Source: Saccharothrix sp. S26 (GTDB lineage: Bacteria > Actinomycetota > Actinomycetes > Mycobacteriales > Pseudonocardiaceae). From it: a stretch of DNA of 64,000 nt. The notes below the pieces were generated by a model, which did not search any database, had not been told where the DNA came from, and saw only the letters and a list, made by a program, of their open reading frames with translations. Shown here in pieces: positions 26,835 to 35,194 of this stretch (its first letter is position 1; each line of letters opens with the position of its first letter). The stretch covers positions 1-64,000 of the forward strand of contig NZ_JAJUWT010000003.1 of NCBI RefSeq assembly GCF_021390395.1. Direction: 5' to 3'. The position numbers and the translations under genes are program-made.

Positions 26835-27931
26835 ACGCGCGCGGTGGGCGGCCGGTCCTCGGGCTGGTCGCCTGCCTCGTCGTGCTGGTGGCGTGCACCG
26901 GGTCGCCGGTCGTGATCACCTCGCCGCGCGCGCCCGCGACGACCACGTCGTCGGCCGCGCCGGAGCCGCCGTCGTTCACGCTGGCCGCGGGTGGCGACAT
27001 CCTGATCCACCCGGCGCTGACCGAGCAGGCCGACGCCGACGGCGCGCGCAACTTCGTGCCGCTGCTGGAGGGGCTGCGCGAAGCGATCGCGGCCGACGTG
27101 TCGATCTGCCACCTGGAGACGCCGCTGTCCGCGCCGGGCGCGCCGACCTACGGCTACCCGGCGTTCAGCGCGCCGCCCGAGGTCGCGTCGGCGTTGAAGG
27201 AGATCGGCTACGACAGCTGCTCCACCTCCTCCAACCACACCCTCGACCGGGGTGCGCCCGCGATCAAGACGACGTTGGACGTGCTGGACGCGGCCGGGCT
27301 CGAGCACACCGGCTCGTTCCGCTCGCCCGCGGAGTCCGCGACGCCGTTGCTGCTGGACGTGGGCGGGGTGAAGGTCGGGCACATCGCGTTCACCTACGGG
27401 TTCAACGGCATCCCGCTGCCGCAGCCGTGGATGGCGAACCAGCTCTCCACCGAGGGCGTGCTGGCGGCGGCACGCGCGGCGAAGGCGGCCGGCGCGGAGG
27501 TCGTGGTGGCGAGCCTGCACTGGGGCAACGAGTACCAGCACGAGGCGACGCCGCAGCAGAAGGAGATGGCGCGGGCGCTGCTGGCCGACCCGGCGGTCGA
27601 CCTGATCATCGGCACGCACGTGCACGCCGTGCAGCCGATCGAGCAGGTCAACGGCAAGTGGGTCGTCTACGGCATGGGCAACGAGGTGGCCCGCCACTCC
27701 GAGCCGCGCGGCATCACCGAGGAGGGCATCGTCACCCGGTTCAAGTTCGTGAAGGGACCGTCCGGCTGGGCGGTGGCCGAGGCGTCCTACGTCCCGACCC
27801 TGGTCGAGTTCGGCCCGCCGATCCGCGTGGTCGACCTGACCCGCGTGCCCGCCAACCCGCGCCGCACGGAAGCCCTCACCCGCACGGACGGCGTCGTGCG
27901 CAGCCTCGGCGCGGCCATCACCCACCCCTGA
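26831..27931 (+). CDS. CapA family lipoprotein (PGA-synthesis-type metallophosphoesterase fold), CTG start
   Basis: A 366-residue protein. The CapA/PGA_cap domain runs from about residue 52 (FTLAAGGDILIHPAL) through STSSNHTLDRG, VASLHWGNEYQ and IIGTHVHAVQPIE, the metal-ligand pattern of this calcineurin-like family, which acts in capsule or poly-gamma-glutamate-related processes. No ATG, GTG or TTG gives a full signal peptide. CTG at 26831 does: NARGGRPVLGLVACLVVLVAC with lipobox LVAC, and it overlaps the previous stop in the form CTGA. The GTG at 26882 would leave only MLVAC, too short. I therefore infer CTG initiation. Function beyond family is unknown. Confidence 0.8.
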   Translation: MNARGGRPVLGLVACLVVLVACTGSPVVITSPRAPATTTSSAAPEPPSFTLAAGGDILIHPALTEQADADGARNFVPLLEGLREAIAADVSICHLETPLSAPGAPTYGYPAFSAPPEVASALKEIGYDSCSTSSNHTLDRGAPAIKTTLDVLDAAGLEHTGSFRSPAESATPLLLDVGGVKVGHIAFTYGFNGIPLPQPWMANQLSTEGVLAAARAAKAAGAEVVVASLHWGNEYQHEATPQQKEMARALLADPAVDLIIGTHVHAVQPIEQVNGKWVVYGMGNEVARHSEPRGITEEGIVTRFKFVKGPSGWAVAEASYVPTLVEFGPPIRVVDLTRVPANPRRTEALTRTDGVVRSLGAAITHP

Positions 27932-28151
27932 CCCGAGCGGCCGGGGGCGTGCGGTCCCTCGGAAGGTCGTGACGCTCCGGAACCGTTGGGGCGAAACGGA
28001 AAACCACTTGTCACCCGGACAGGTATTACCGGCCGGGATCGGCCCTCGAAAGGGGATGGGGACCGCCCGTGTGTGCTGCACTCGAAGGGCGGACACGCAA
28101 GGGCAGCCACTACGACCAACGTGGTGACGCCCACTGTGGAGGGAGGCTCCC

Positions 28152-28334
28152 ATGCCTGTTCAGACCACCACCCGCACGGTCGCCACACCGGCGGAGATCG
28201 AGCAGCTCGGCGCCCTGGTGGCCGAGCCGGAGTGCGCGCTGACCGACCCGCCGCTGCACGTGCCGAACGCGGCCGGCGTGCTCCTCGCGCTGCTCCTCCT
28301 CTCCTCTGGGACGCCGAAGGAGTCCCGGAAGTAG
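28152..28334 (+). CDS. 60-residue peptide at the head of a four-gene operon
   Basis: ATG with GGAGGGAGG just upstream. The N-terminus is hydrophilic (MPVQTTTRTVATPAEIEQL), the middle has a single Cys (EPECALTDPPLHVP) and the end has a hydrophobic run GVLLALLLLSSG followed by a basic tail PKESRK. No family recognised. Strong translation signal, small size and an enzyme-like operon behind it suggest a precursor or signal peptide (inference); a small membrane peptide is the main alternative. Confidence 0.65.
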   Translation: MPVQTTTRTVATPAEIEQLGALVAEPECALTDPPLHVPNAAGVLLALLLLSSGTPKESRK

Positions 28335-28381
28335 GCACCCGGTTCGGCGGAGGCCGCACGGCGAATCGGCGAGGAGGGACT

Positions 28382-29074
28382 GTGGACGCGTCGTCCTGCG
28401 CGAGCGACGCCGCGAACCTGGCCGGTCGGGTGCTCGGCGCACTGCGGGGAAGCGGTGGAGCGGGTTTGGCCGACTTCCTCGACTCGTGCGCCGACCCGAC
28501 CGCCGGGCTCGGCGCGGTCCGGCTGGTGGGCGCGGACGTCTTCCTGCCGCACGTGGTGCTCAACCACCCCTTGCCGCCCCAGGACGCCGAAGTGGTCGCC
28601 GCGTCGTTCGAGGTCTTCCCACCGGTCACCGAGCCGGTCGCGCCGGAGCAGTGGGTGATGGCCTGGCACGACTGGTCCACGGTGTCGGTGCTGGCCAGGC
28701 TCACCGGAGACGTGCCGGTCACCTCGCCCGCGGACCCGGACGCCGTGCTCGGCCCGGCGCACGACTGGGTGCGCTGGGCGGGGGCGGTGGCGCAGCTCTC
28801 GGCCCTGGCCCAGCCCGGTGCGACCGGCCCGGTGGTGGACGCGGTCGTGGCGCAGCCGTTGGCGCTGTGCCGTGGGGCCGTCCGGACCGTGCTGCGCCGG
28901 GACTTCGGCACCGCGAGCCGGATGGCCCGCTGGGTCGCCCTGGCGCACGCCAGGGGTGCCCGGCCGCCGGTCGACCCGGTGCTGCTGGTCGAGCACGTCG
29001 AACCGCGGGTCGGCGCGGAACCGCGTCGGCTGCTGGACCTGGCCGTCGCCCGTCACCTCGTGGAGGCGGCGTGA
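28382..29074 (+). CDS. hypothetical protein of the peptide operon (230 aa)
   Basis: GTG start with GAGGAGGGA upstream, 47 bp after the small peptide gene. The 230-residue product is soluble, mostly helical, and has no motif I recognise; notable stretches are PEQWVMAWHDWSTVSVLARL (about 82-101) and RRDFGTASRMARWVALAHARG. Its stop overlaps the next start by four bases (GTGA). The tight coupling suggests it works with the next protein. Confidence 0.7.
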   Translation: MDASSCASDAANLAGRVLGALRGSGGAGLADFLDSCADPTAGLGAVRLVGADVFLPHVVLNHPLPPQDAEVVAASFEVFPPVTEPVAPEQWVMAWHDWSTVSVLARLTGDVPVTSPADPDAVLGPAHDWVRWAGAVAQLSALAQPGATGPVVDAVVAQPLALCRGAVRTVLRRDFGTASRMARWVALAHARGARPPVDPVLLVEHVEPRVGAEPRRLLDLAVARHLVEAA

Positions 29075-29976
29075 ACGCCGTGGTCCGCCTTGCCCACGAC
29101 GTCTCGGCGGGCGCCCTGGGCTGGCTGCACGCCAACCACCGCCTGGGCGGGTTCGACGACGACGCCACCGCCGACCTGGACGACCCCGACAGCGTCTACA
29201 AGCCGGTGGCCGAGTTGGCGCTGGCCGCGTCGCTGGTGCTGCGCGAGGGCGTGGCCGGGACGGCGGAGCTGCGGTCGGCGCGCGAGCTGTTGGCCTACGC
29301 CTGGGCGCAGTTGCGCGAAGGCGACCTGCTCTACGAGCGCCAACTGCGGCACGCCGTGCTCACCGACCCGTTGGAGACCTACGCCCCCTACGCCCGCAGT
29401 GGCTTGCGCCACGAGGCGCTGGAGCAGCTCATCGACCGGTCGTCGGCGGCGGACTCCCTGACCGAGGTGCTGCCCAACCGCCGGTTGGCCGTGGCCAACG
29501 CCCACCGGGTCGTGGGCACCCGGCGTGACGACGACTTCCCGGCCATGCTCCGGCAGACGTGGCTGGGCCGCACGACCCAACCGTGGGCGATCGACTGGTA
29601 CACCGCCTACTGCATGACGCACACCGTCTTCCACGTCACCGACTGGAGCGCGTTGCCGGGGGGACTGCCGCCCGACGTGGTCGAGTACGTGGGGAACTGG
29701 CTGCCGGTGTGGTGCGAGGTGTGGGCCGAGGCCGGCCAGTGGGACCTGCTCGGCGAGCTGCTGGTCGTGGGCGCGTGCCTGCCCGAGCCGTGGTGCGACC
29801 GCGCGACCTGGGAGGCGTTCGCCCGCGCCCAGCACGCCGACGGGCTCGTGCCCAGGGACGCCGAACCCGTCGACGACGACCCGCGGCAACGCTTCCTCGA
29901 CCACCAGCACACCGCCGTGGTGGCCACCATCGCCGGCACGCTGACCGTGTCCCGGCTGCTCGGCGGGGGCCGGTGA
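29071..29976 (+). CDS. DUF6895-like hypothetical protein (301 aa)
   Basis: A 301-residue soluble helical protein. Conserved-looking stretches include GALGWLHANHRLGGFDDD (about 15-32), RSARELLAYAWAQLREGDLLYERQL and, near 180, DWYTAYCMTHTVFHVTDW with His and Cys residues that could bind metal or act in catalysis. It resembles the family I remember as DUF6895 in actinobacteria, but I cannot confirm this. GTG start, 4-base overlaps on both sides, so it is coupled to the 230-residue protein and the serine hydrolase. Confidence 0.65.
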   Translation: MNAVVRLAHDVSAGALGWLHANHRLGGFDDDATADLDDPDSVYKPVAELALAASLVLREGVAGTAELRSARELLAYAWAQLREGDLLYERQLRHAVLTDPLETYAPYARSGLRHEALEQLIDRSSAADSLTEVLPNRRLAVANAHRVVGTRRDDDFPAMLRQTWLGRTTQPWAIDWYTAYCMTHTVFHVTDWSALPGGLPPDVVEYVGNWLPVWCEVWAEAGQWDLLGELLVVGACLPEPWCDRATWEAFARAQHADGLVPRDAEPVDDDPRQRFLDHQHTAVVATIAGTLTVSRLLGGGR

Positions 29977-30992
29977 AGGACCTCGTCGCGGACCTGCCGG
30001 CCGCCGCGCCCGGTGCGACGGGCGTCGCGGTCGCGTTCCGGCGGGGCGATGACGAGCTGGTCCTGGTCGGCGGCACGACCGGTCGCCGCGATCCGCGTCC
30101 CGTCACCGGGCGCACCCGCTTCGAGCTGGGGTCGCTGACCAAGACGTTCACCGGCCTGCTGCTCGCCGAGATGGCCGACCGGGGCGAGGTGGAGCTGTCC
30201 GACCCCGTCCGCCGTCACCTGCCGGTGGGCGCGGTGCCGCACCTGGGCCGCGAGGTCACCCTGGAACGCCTGGCCACCCACACCGCCGGCCTCCCGCGCC
30301 TGCCGCCGGGGATGTTGGCGCGGGCCGTGCCCCGTTGGCGCACCAACCCGTACCGCGACTTCGACGCCGACGACTTCACCGCCGCGCTGCGCCGCACCCG
30401 GGCTCGGGCACCCGGCCGGTACCGCTACTCGAACGTCGGCGTCGCGCTGCTGGGCGAGGCGTTGGCCGGTGCGGCGGGCCGGCCCTACCCCGAACTGCTG
30501 GCCGACCGCGTGCTGCGCCCGTTGGGCCTGGACGACACCGACTGCTCCACGTCCCCGCAGGTCACGGGTCACCTGCGCGGGCGTCCCCGACCACCGTGGG
30601 AGATACCCGGCCTGCCCGCCGCCGGGGCGTTGCGCTCGTCGGCGCTGGACCTGCTGCGCTACCTGACCGCCCACCTGGCCCCGTTCACCGGGCCGCTGGG
30701 CCGGGCCGCCGCGGAGGTCACCCGGCCGCGGGCGTCGGCCCGTGACCACGAGGTGTGCCTGGTGTGGAACCTGCGCCGCCGGGAGGGCCATGACCTGCTG
30801 TTCCACTCCGGCGGCACGCGGGGCTGCACGACGTTCGCCGCCTTCAGCCCCACCACCTCGACCGCTTTCGTCGCCCTGGCCAACGCCGGCCCGACGGTGG
30901 ACGCGTCGTTCGTGCAACGCTCCTACGAAGCCGCCTGGTCACTGGCGTGTCGAACCTTTCAGCCCCGCGTCTCGAACACCCGGGAGCCTTGA
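29973..30992 (+). CDS. beta-lactamase family serine hydrolase, no signal peptide
   Basis: A 339-residue class C beta-lactamase/esterase-fold protein. The nucleophile motif is SLTK (S54, K57), the second motif Y152-S-N154, and the third HSGG near residue 270. Such enzymes act as D-aminopeptidases, esterases, transacylases or carboxypeptidases. There is no signal peptide, unusual for enzymes acting on cell wall, so a cytoplasmic substrate such as the operon's product is plausible (inference). GTG overlaps the previous stop. Confidence 0.85.
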   Translation: MKDLVADLPAAAPGATGVAVAFRRGDDELVLVGGTTGRRDPRPVTGRTRFELGSLTKTFTGLLLAEMADRGEVELSDPVRRHLPVGAVPHLGREVTLERLATHTAGLPRLPPGMLARAVPRWRTNPYRDFDADDFTAALRRTRARAPGRYRYSNVGVALLGEALAGAAGRPYPELLADRVLRPLGLDDTDCSTSPQVTGHLRGRPRPPWEIPGLPAAGALRSSALDLLRYLTAHLAPFTGPLGRAAAEVTRPRASARDHEVCLVWNLRRREGHDLLFHSGGTRGCTTFAAFSPTTSTAFVALANAGPTVDASFVQRSYEAAWSLACRTFQPRVSNTREP

Positions 30993-31251
30993 GTTCGACG
31001 CTCAGGTCGAACGCCCGACCGTGCGGGCGCTGTACGAGCGGTGGACGTGGACCGGCTCAACGGGCGGCCAATGGACCATGAGAGCTAGGGCGACCTGGCC
31101 GCACCCGGACCGGCATCGCCCGCCTCGCGGTCCCACCCTCGTCCCGCCGACCCGGCCGGGACCGAGCACCCTTCCGGGTGGCGAGTCCGTGGGACATGCC
31201 CCGGTGGGGCGGTCGTAGGATCGGATCACTGGAGGTCGACGAGGGGGTGAT

Positions 31252-31911
31252 GTGGTGCTCGACAGGTTCCGCGACCCGGTGTTAACCGCCAAGGAGACCG
31301 CCCGGCACCTCCTCATCCCGCAGCGGACGCTGAACCACTGGTTGGCCGAGGAAGCAGGCGGCGCTCCTCTCGTGCACCGGGTGCCGCCCGAGCGCCGAGG
31401 GTGGCCCACCGTGCCGTTCGTGGCCGTGGTCGAGGCGTACGTTCTCCGGTCGCTTCGCGATCTCGGCCTCACCAAACGGAAGATCAGGGACGCGGCGACG
31501 GCGGTGCGCCAGGAATTCGGCACCGCTTACGGGCTGGCCACGAAGAAGATCGTCACCGACGGTGTCGACATCTTCTTGGATTACGCCGACGGCGACCTTG
31601 CCCGGGTCGGGGACCAGCAGCGTCCGATCAGAGAGGTGCTCGACGGCTATCTCCGGTACATATCCTGGGACGCCGACGACGAGTTCGCCTCATCGCTGAG
31701 GTTGCGCCAGTACCCGGACATCGCGCCGGTGGTCATAGATCCGAGATTCGGGTGGGGCGCTCCGGTCATTGAGGAGAATCGGGTTCCGGTCGACGCGATC
31801 GTGGAGATGTGGCTGGCGGGGGACTCGCTGAAGGACGTCGCGTACGAGTACGACCTGCACCCCGAGCAGGTGGAGGCGATTTGTCGGGCCGCACAGCGTG
31901 TCGCCGCTTGA
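31252..31911 (+). CDS. DUF433-type antitoxin with N-terminal HTH
   Basis: A 219-residue protein. The N-terminus resembles a MerR-like helix-turn-helix (TAKETARHLLIPQRTLNHWL). The C-terminus carries a DUF433/VapB45-like domain (PVDAIVEMWLAGDSLKDVAYEYDLHPEQVEAICRAA). It precedes, and overlaps by 14 bases, a PIN-like toxin gene. The pair matches DUF433 antitoxin/VapC45-type toxin modules, where the first gene neutralises the toxin and represses the operon. GTG start; a second GTG one codon later is equally possible. Confidence 0.8.
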   Translation: MVLDRFRDPVLTAKETARHLLIPQRTLNHWLAEEAGGAPLVHRVPPERRGWPTVPFVAVVEAYVLRSLRDLGLTKRKIRDAATAVRQEFGTAYGLATKKIVTDGVDIFLDYADGDLARVGDQQRPIREVLDGYLRYISWDADDEFASSLRLRQYPDIAPVVIDPRFGWGAPVIEENRVPVDAIVEMWLAGDSLKDVAYEYDLHPEQVEAICRAAQRVAA

Positions 31912-32287
31912 GTTCTTCCTCGACCGCGGTCTGGGCCGAGGTGTGGCGGACGGCCTGCGTGCGGCCGGTTGGCTGGTGCACCGCATCGCTGATCACTTCC
32001 CCGACGACGCCCAAAGCGTCGCGGACGAGGAATGGCTCGGCTACGGGCTGGCACGCGGTTGGGTGCCGCTCTGCAAAGACGGCCGGATCAAAGGGCGGCA
32101 CCACGAGCGCGAACCCCTGGTCGTCCACTCCGCTGTTCTTTTCTACCTGAACAATCAGCAGCTGCGCCGCGAGGAGATGGTCGTTCGCCTTCAGCGAGTG
32201 CGGTCGGCGACCGACCACGCGGTGGAAAGGGGTGGGCCGGCGATCTACGCGATCGGGGAGTCCGGAATCCGGCGAACCTGGCCCTGA
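31898..32287 (+). CDS. PIN-like (VapC45-type) toxin
   Basis: A 129-residue protein of the DUF5615/VapC45-like PIN group: LEFFLDRGLGRGVADGLRAAGWLVHRIADHF opens the fold with an acidic metal ligand, followed by DEEWLGYGLARGWVPLCKDGRIKG and a C-terminal arm. PIN-fold toxins are Mg-dependent RNases. It starts at a GTG inside the antitoxin gene. The module stands between the peptide operon and menC, both unrelated, which fits a mobile accessory unit. Confidence 0.78.
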   Translation: MSPLEFFLDRGLGRGVADGLRAAGWLVHRIADHFPDDAQSVADEEWLGYGLARGWVPLCKDGRIKGRHHEREPLVVHSAVLFYLNNQQLRREEMVVRLQRVRSATDHAVERGGPAIYAIGESGIRRTWP

Positions 32288-32294
32288 GCGCCGG

Positions 32295-33236
32295 TCACCG
32301 TTCCAGCACGGCTCGGACCCGGTCCAGGCGGGCCAGCCAACGGGCGGTGGTCGCGTCGCCGGCGGCGAACCCGGTGAACCGGTCCGGCTTCGGGGCTCGC
32401 GCGGGCACGGTCAGGTGTCCGTCCACCGGCACCAGCGAGTCGGTGGTGACGTCACCGTCCAGCAGGGGCAGGGTGCCCAGGCCGCACGCGAAGTCCAGCT
32501 CCGGCAGGGCGGCGGCCAGGGCCAGGCCCGCCGCCATGCCGACGGAGGTCTCCACCGCCGACGACACCACGCACGGCAGGCCGCACGCCTCCGCCACGGC
32601 CAACGCCCGCCGCACGCCGCCCAGTGGCGCGACCTTGATCACGGCCACGTCCGCCGCACCCGCCACCGCCACCTTCAACGGGTCCTCGGCGCGCCGGATC
32701 GACTCGTCCGCCGCGATCCGCACGTCCACCCGCCGCCGCACGGCCGCCAGCTCCTCGATCGACGGGCACGGCTGCTCGACGTACTCCAGGCCGCCCGCCG
32801 CGCGGTCCAGCTCGCGGATCGCCGTGACGGCCGTGTCGACGTCCCACGCCATGTTCGCGTCGACCCGGATCGCACCGGACGGCCCGAGCGCGTCCCGCAC
32901 AGCCTCGACGCGGGCCAGGTCGTCGGCCAACGCCGTCCCCGGATCGGCCACCTTCACCTTGGCGGTGGTGCAGCCGGAGCGGGCGACGATCTCGTGCGCG
33001 CGTTCCGGGGAGACGACGGGAACCGTGCAGTTGACCGGGATCCGCGAGCGGACCGGCGCGGGCCAGCCCTGTTCGGCGGCTTCCAGCGCGCACGCCAGCC
33101 AGGGCACGCACTCCTCGTCGGAGTAGTCGAGGAACGCGCAGAACTCACCCCACCCGGCGGGCCCTTCCAGCAGCACGCCCTCGCGCACCGTGATGCCGCG
33201 GAACCGGTTGCGCATCGGGATCGAGTAGACCAGCAC
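32295..33236 (-). CDS. menC: o-succinylbenzoate synthase
   Basis: A 313-residue enolase-superfamily enzyme of menaquinone synthesis that dehydrates SHCHC to o-succinylbenzoate. Seen are TAKVKVAD (KxK catalytic lysine, about residue 92), RVDANMAWD (Asp metal ligand, about 123), EYVEQPC (Glu ligand), RIAADESI (Asp/Glu ligand) and IKVAPLGG (second lysine, about 202). GTG start. Other men genes are not in the window. Confidence 0.9.
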   Translation of the reverse strand: MLVYSIPMRNRFRGITVREGVLLEGPAGWGEFCAFLDYSDEECVPWLACALEAAEQGWPAPVRSRIPVNCTVPVVSPERAHEIVARSGCTTAKVKVADPGTALADDLARVEAVRDALGPSGAIRVDANMAWDVDTAVTAIRELDRAAGGLEYVEQPCPSIEELAAVRRRVDVRIAADESIRRAEDPLKVAVAGAADVAVIKVAPLGGVRRALAVAEACGLPCVVSSAVETSVGMAAGLALAAALPELDFACGLGTLPLLDGDVTTDSLVPVDGHLTVPARAPKPDRFTGFAAGDATTARWLARLDRVRAVLER

Positions 33237-33245
33237 CGGACGAGC

Positions 33246-33743
33246 TTAGAGGGGGTCCAACGCGGCGACCCGGCGCAGCGCGCTGCCGGCCAGTTCCGGG
33301 TCCAGCTCCTCCACCACGATCCGCAACGCGTCCTCGAACTGGTCGAGGCGACGGTCCAGCTCGGCCAGCTCCCGGGTCGGCTCGGCGATCGCGGCGATCA
33401 GGCCGGGCCGGTTCTCGGTGCGCCGCAACGCCTCCCGCAACGCCTGGCTGTCCCGCAGGGCCACCAGCGCCCGCCACAGCAGCCGTTCGACCTGCGCGGT
33501 GCGGCTCGGGTCGAGGTCGCGCACGGCGTCGAAGTGCCCGCACAGGCGACCGGCGCGGCGGCGTTGGACGGGATCGGTGAACTGCTCGCAGTGCACCACG
33601 TCCCGCGCGTCGGCGGACCGGACCACGTCCCACTCGGTCAACCGCCCCCAGAACCGCTTCCGCTTCGCGGCACGGCGGATCACGTCGAGGTCGACCCCCG
33701 GCCGCCACAGCCACCAGCGGGGTAACGGTGCGACCCGGGCCAC
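33246..33743 (-). CDS. hypothetical protein
   Basis: A 165-residue soluble, strongly charged helical protein (many Arg and Glu; RRTENRPGLIAAIAEPTRELAELDRRLDQF near the C-terminal third). No domain recognised. GTG start. It lies between menC and the DUF397 gene on the same strand, with 9 and 1 bp gaps, so it may share a transcript with them. Confidence 0.6.
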   Translation of the reverse strand: MARVAPLPRWWLWRPGVDLDVIRRAAKRKRFWGRLTEWDVVRSADARDVVHCEQFTDPVQRRRAGRLCGHFDAVRDLDPSRTAQVERLLWRALVALRDSQALREALRRTENRPGLIAAIAEPTRELAELDRRLDQFEDALRIVVEELDPELAGSALRRVAALDPL

Positions 33744-33744
33744 G

Positions 33745-33972
33745 TCAGCGGGCCGCGAGGAACGCGGCGAACGCCCGCCGGGAGAAGGTCAGCACCGGGC
33801 TCCGGTCACCGAGCTTCGAGTCCCGCACACCGACCGCAGCAACGCTGGAACCGACTTCGACACACCCGTTCGCCGACTCGCTGTAAGACGACTTGCGCCA
33901 GCCGACTTCGACGCACCCGTTCTGCGCTTGGCTGTAGGACGACTTGTGCCACCGGAACCTCATGCAGATCAC
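33745..33972 (-). CDS. DUF397 protein with duplicated WxKSSYS unit
   Basis: A 75-residue DUF397 protein. The usual N-terminal signature occurs twice in tandem: WHKSSYSQAQNGCVEVG and WRKSSYSESANGCVEVG, 17 residues each, followed by GVRDSKLGDRSPVLTFSRRAFAAFL. The GTG overlaps the stop of the XRE gene (GTGA) and has GAAGGA upstream; an ATG three codons later is an alternative. DUF397 proteins are small partners of XRE/DUF5753 regulators, as here (WhiJ/BldB-type developmental modules). Confidence 0.88.
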   Translation of the reverse strand: MICMRFRWHKSSYSQAQNGCVEVGWRKSSYSESANGCVEVGSSVAAVGVRDSKLGDRSPVLTFSRRAFAAFLAAR

Positions 33973-34838
33973 AAATCCTTCATAGTCTTCCTGACCCAGC
34001 CGGGGAAGTCTTCCGGCTTGTCCGCGCGGACCTGCAACCGGGTCAATACATCGCGGTAGACCGACACCTGCGCGGGCTCCTCGTAGTAGATGCCCTTGAC
34101 ACGGGTCTCGGTGTAGACGCAGCCGGGGTCATGTGCCACCTCCGAGGGAAAGGTCAGCACGGTGAACGGGCCTTCGGTTCCAGTATGCGCACCGGCGGAG
34201 GCGGGCAGTACCTGCATCTCGATGTTCGGATCTTCCCGCCGCTCCACCAGGTGCGCCAACTGGGCCTTCAAGACGCCGGGACCGCCGACCTGGAGGCGCA
34301 GCGCGGCCTCGGAGATCACCGCCCACACCTGCGGCGCGTCCTCCTGGTCCAGCACTTCCTCCTGGCGCGCGATGCGCAGCTCGACCCGGCGCGCCACCTC
34401 GGTGTTCGACAGGCTGGGATCGCCGTCGCGGATGATGGCGCGGGCGTAGTCGGGGGTCTGGAACAGGCCGGGTACGACGATGGCGTCCCAGCTCTCGATC
34501 TTCACCGCCGACGACTCCAACCCGAGGAACAGCTTGAAGTACTCGGGCACGGTGGACTCGTCGAACCCGATCCACCAGTCGCGGCCCTTCTTGGCCCGCG
34601 TCCGCAGCTCCAGGAAGAACTCCGACCGCTCCGGCACGCCGTACAGCTCCAGCAGCCGTTCCAGCTCCAACGGCTTGGGCAGCGACCGCGCGGTCTCGAT
34701 GTGCCCGATGTTCTGCACGCTGCCCTTGATCGCCTTCGCCGCCTCGTCCCGGCTGACGCCGGCGTCCTCGCGGAGCTTGCGCAGTTCGAACGCGACCCAG
34801 CGCTTGAGCACGGTCGGGCTGGTGGAGGACGCGACCAC
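33969..34838 (-). CDS. XRE family regulator with DUF5753 domain
   Basis: A 289-residue regulator with an N-terminal helix-turn-helix (LREDAGVSRDEAAKAIKGSVQNIGHIETARS, about residues 22-52) and a C-terminal DUF5753 domain (about 100-280: VPGLFQTPDYARAII through GPFTVLTFP). These WhiJ-like regulators pair with a DUF397 protein and influence development and antibiotic production in streptomycetes. The GTG at 34838 was chosen for AAAGGTG upstream and family length; the frame is open further upstream. Confidence 0.9.
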   Translation of the reverse strand: MVASSTSPTVLKRWVAFELRKLREDAGVSRDEAAKAIKGSVQNIGHIETARSLPKPLELERLLELYGVPERSEFFLELRTRAKKGRDWWIGFDESTVPEYFKLFLGLESSAVKIESWDAIVVPGLFQTPDYARAIIRDGDPSLSNTEVARRVELRIARQEEVLDQEDAPQVWAVISEAALRLQVGGPGVLKAQLAHLVERREDPNIEMQVLPASAGAHTGTEGPFTVLTFPSEVAHDPGCVYTETRVKGIYYEEPAQVSVYRDVLTRLQVRADKPEDFPGWVRKTMKDL

Positions 34839-34963
34839 GGTGCACCTTTCACTCCGTTGAGCGATGCCGTTGGAGTCCACTCCCTTGTAGTGTGCTCCAA
34901 ACTGGTCATCCAAATCCAAGCCAGCAACGTACTCCAGCCGCCGTCGCGGGAAGGGGATTGAGC

Positions 34964-35194
34964 GTGTTCACGAATGGTGGAATCGCGGTCGACTCGTGGG
35001 TCCGGGTCGAGGCGCACTGCTCGATCGAGACCGAGGTGGTCGGCGACGAGGCCCAGTTCACCTTCAGCGGCCGGCGCGGTGGCGAGCTGAGCCTGGTCGT
35101 CACCGAAGCCGGCCTGGAGAAGGTGGTCGAGCACTTCCAGCAGGCGCTGGCCGAGATCAGGTCAGCCGACGTCGGGGAGCTTGGGACCGAGTAG
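34964..35194 (+). CDS. small hypothetical protein divergent from the XRE gene
   Basis: A 76-residue protein, mixed alpha/beta, with no signal peptide: SWVRVEAHCSIETEVVGDEAQFTF and a helical end (LEKVVEHFQQALAEIRS). GTG start with AAGGGG nearby. No family recognised, though a small divergent gene beside XRE/DUF397 pairs is common in actinobacteria. It ends inside the 3' end of the convergent XPB gene (33-bp overlap). Confidence 0.65.
   Translation: MFTNGGIAVDSWVRVEAHCSIETEVVGDEAQFTFSGRRGGELSLVVTEAGLEKVVEHFQQALAEIRSADVGELGTE

Noticed and set aside
25292..28153. A 953-codon minus-strand open frame
   Set aside because: Antisense shadow of XdhC, CapA and neighbours; Arg/His/Gly-rich without any domain.
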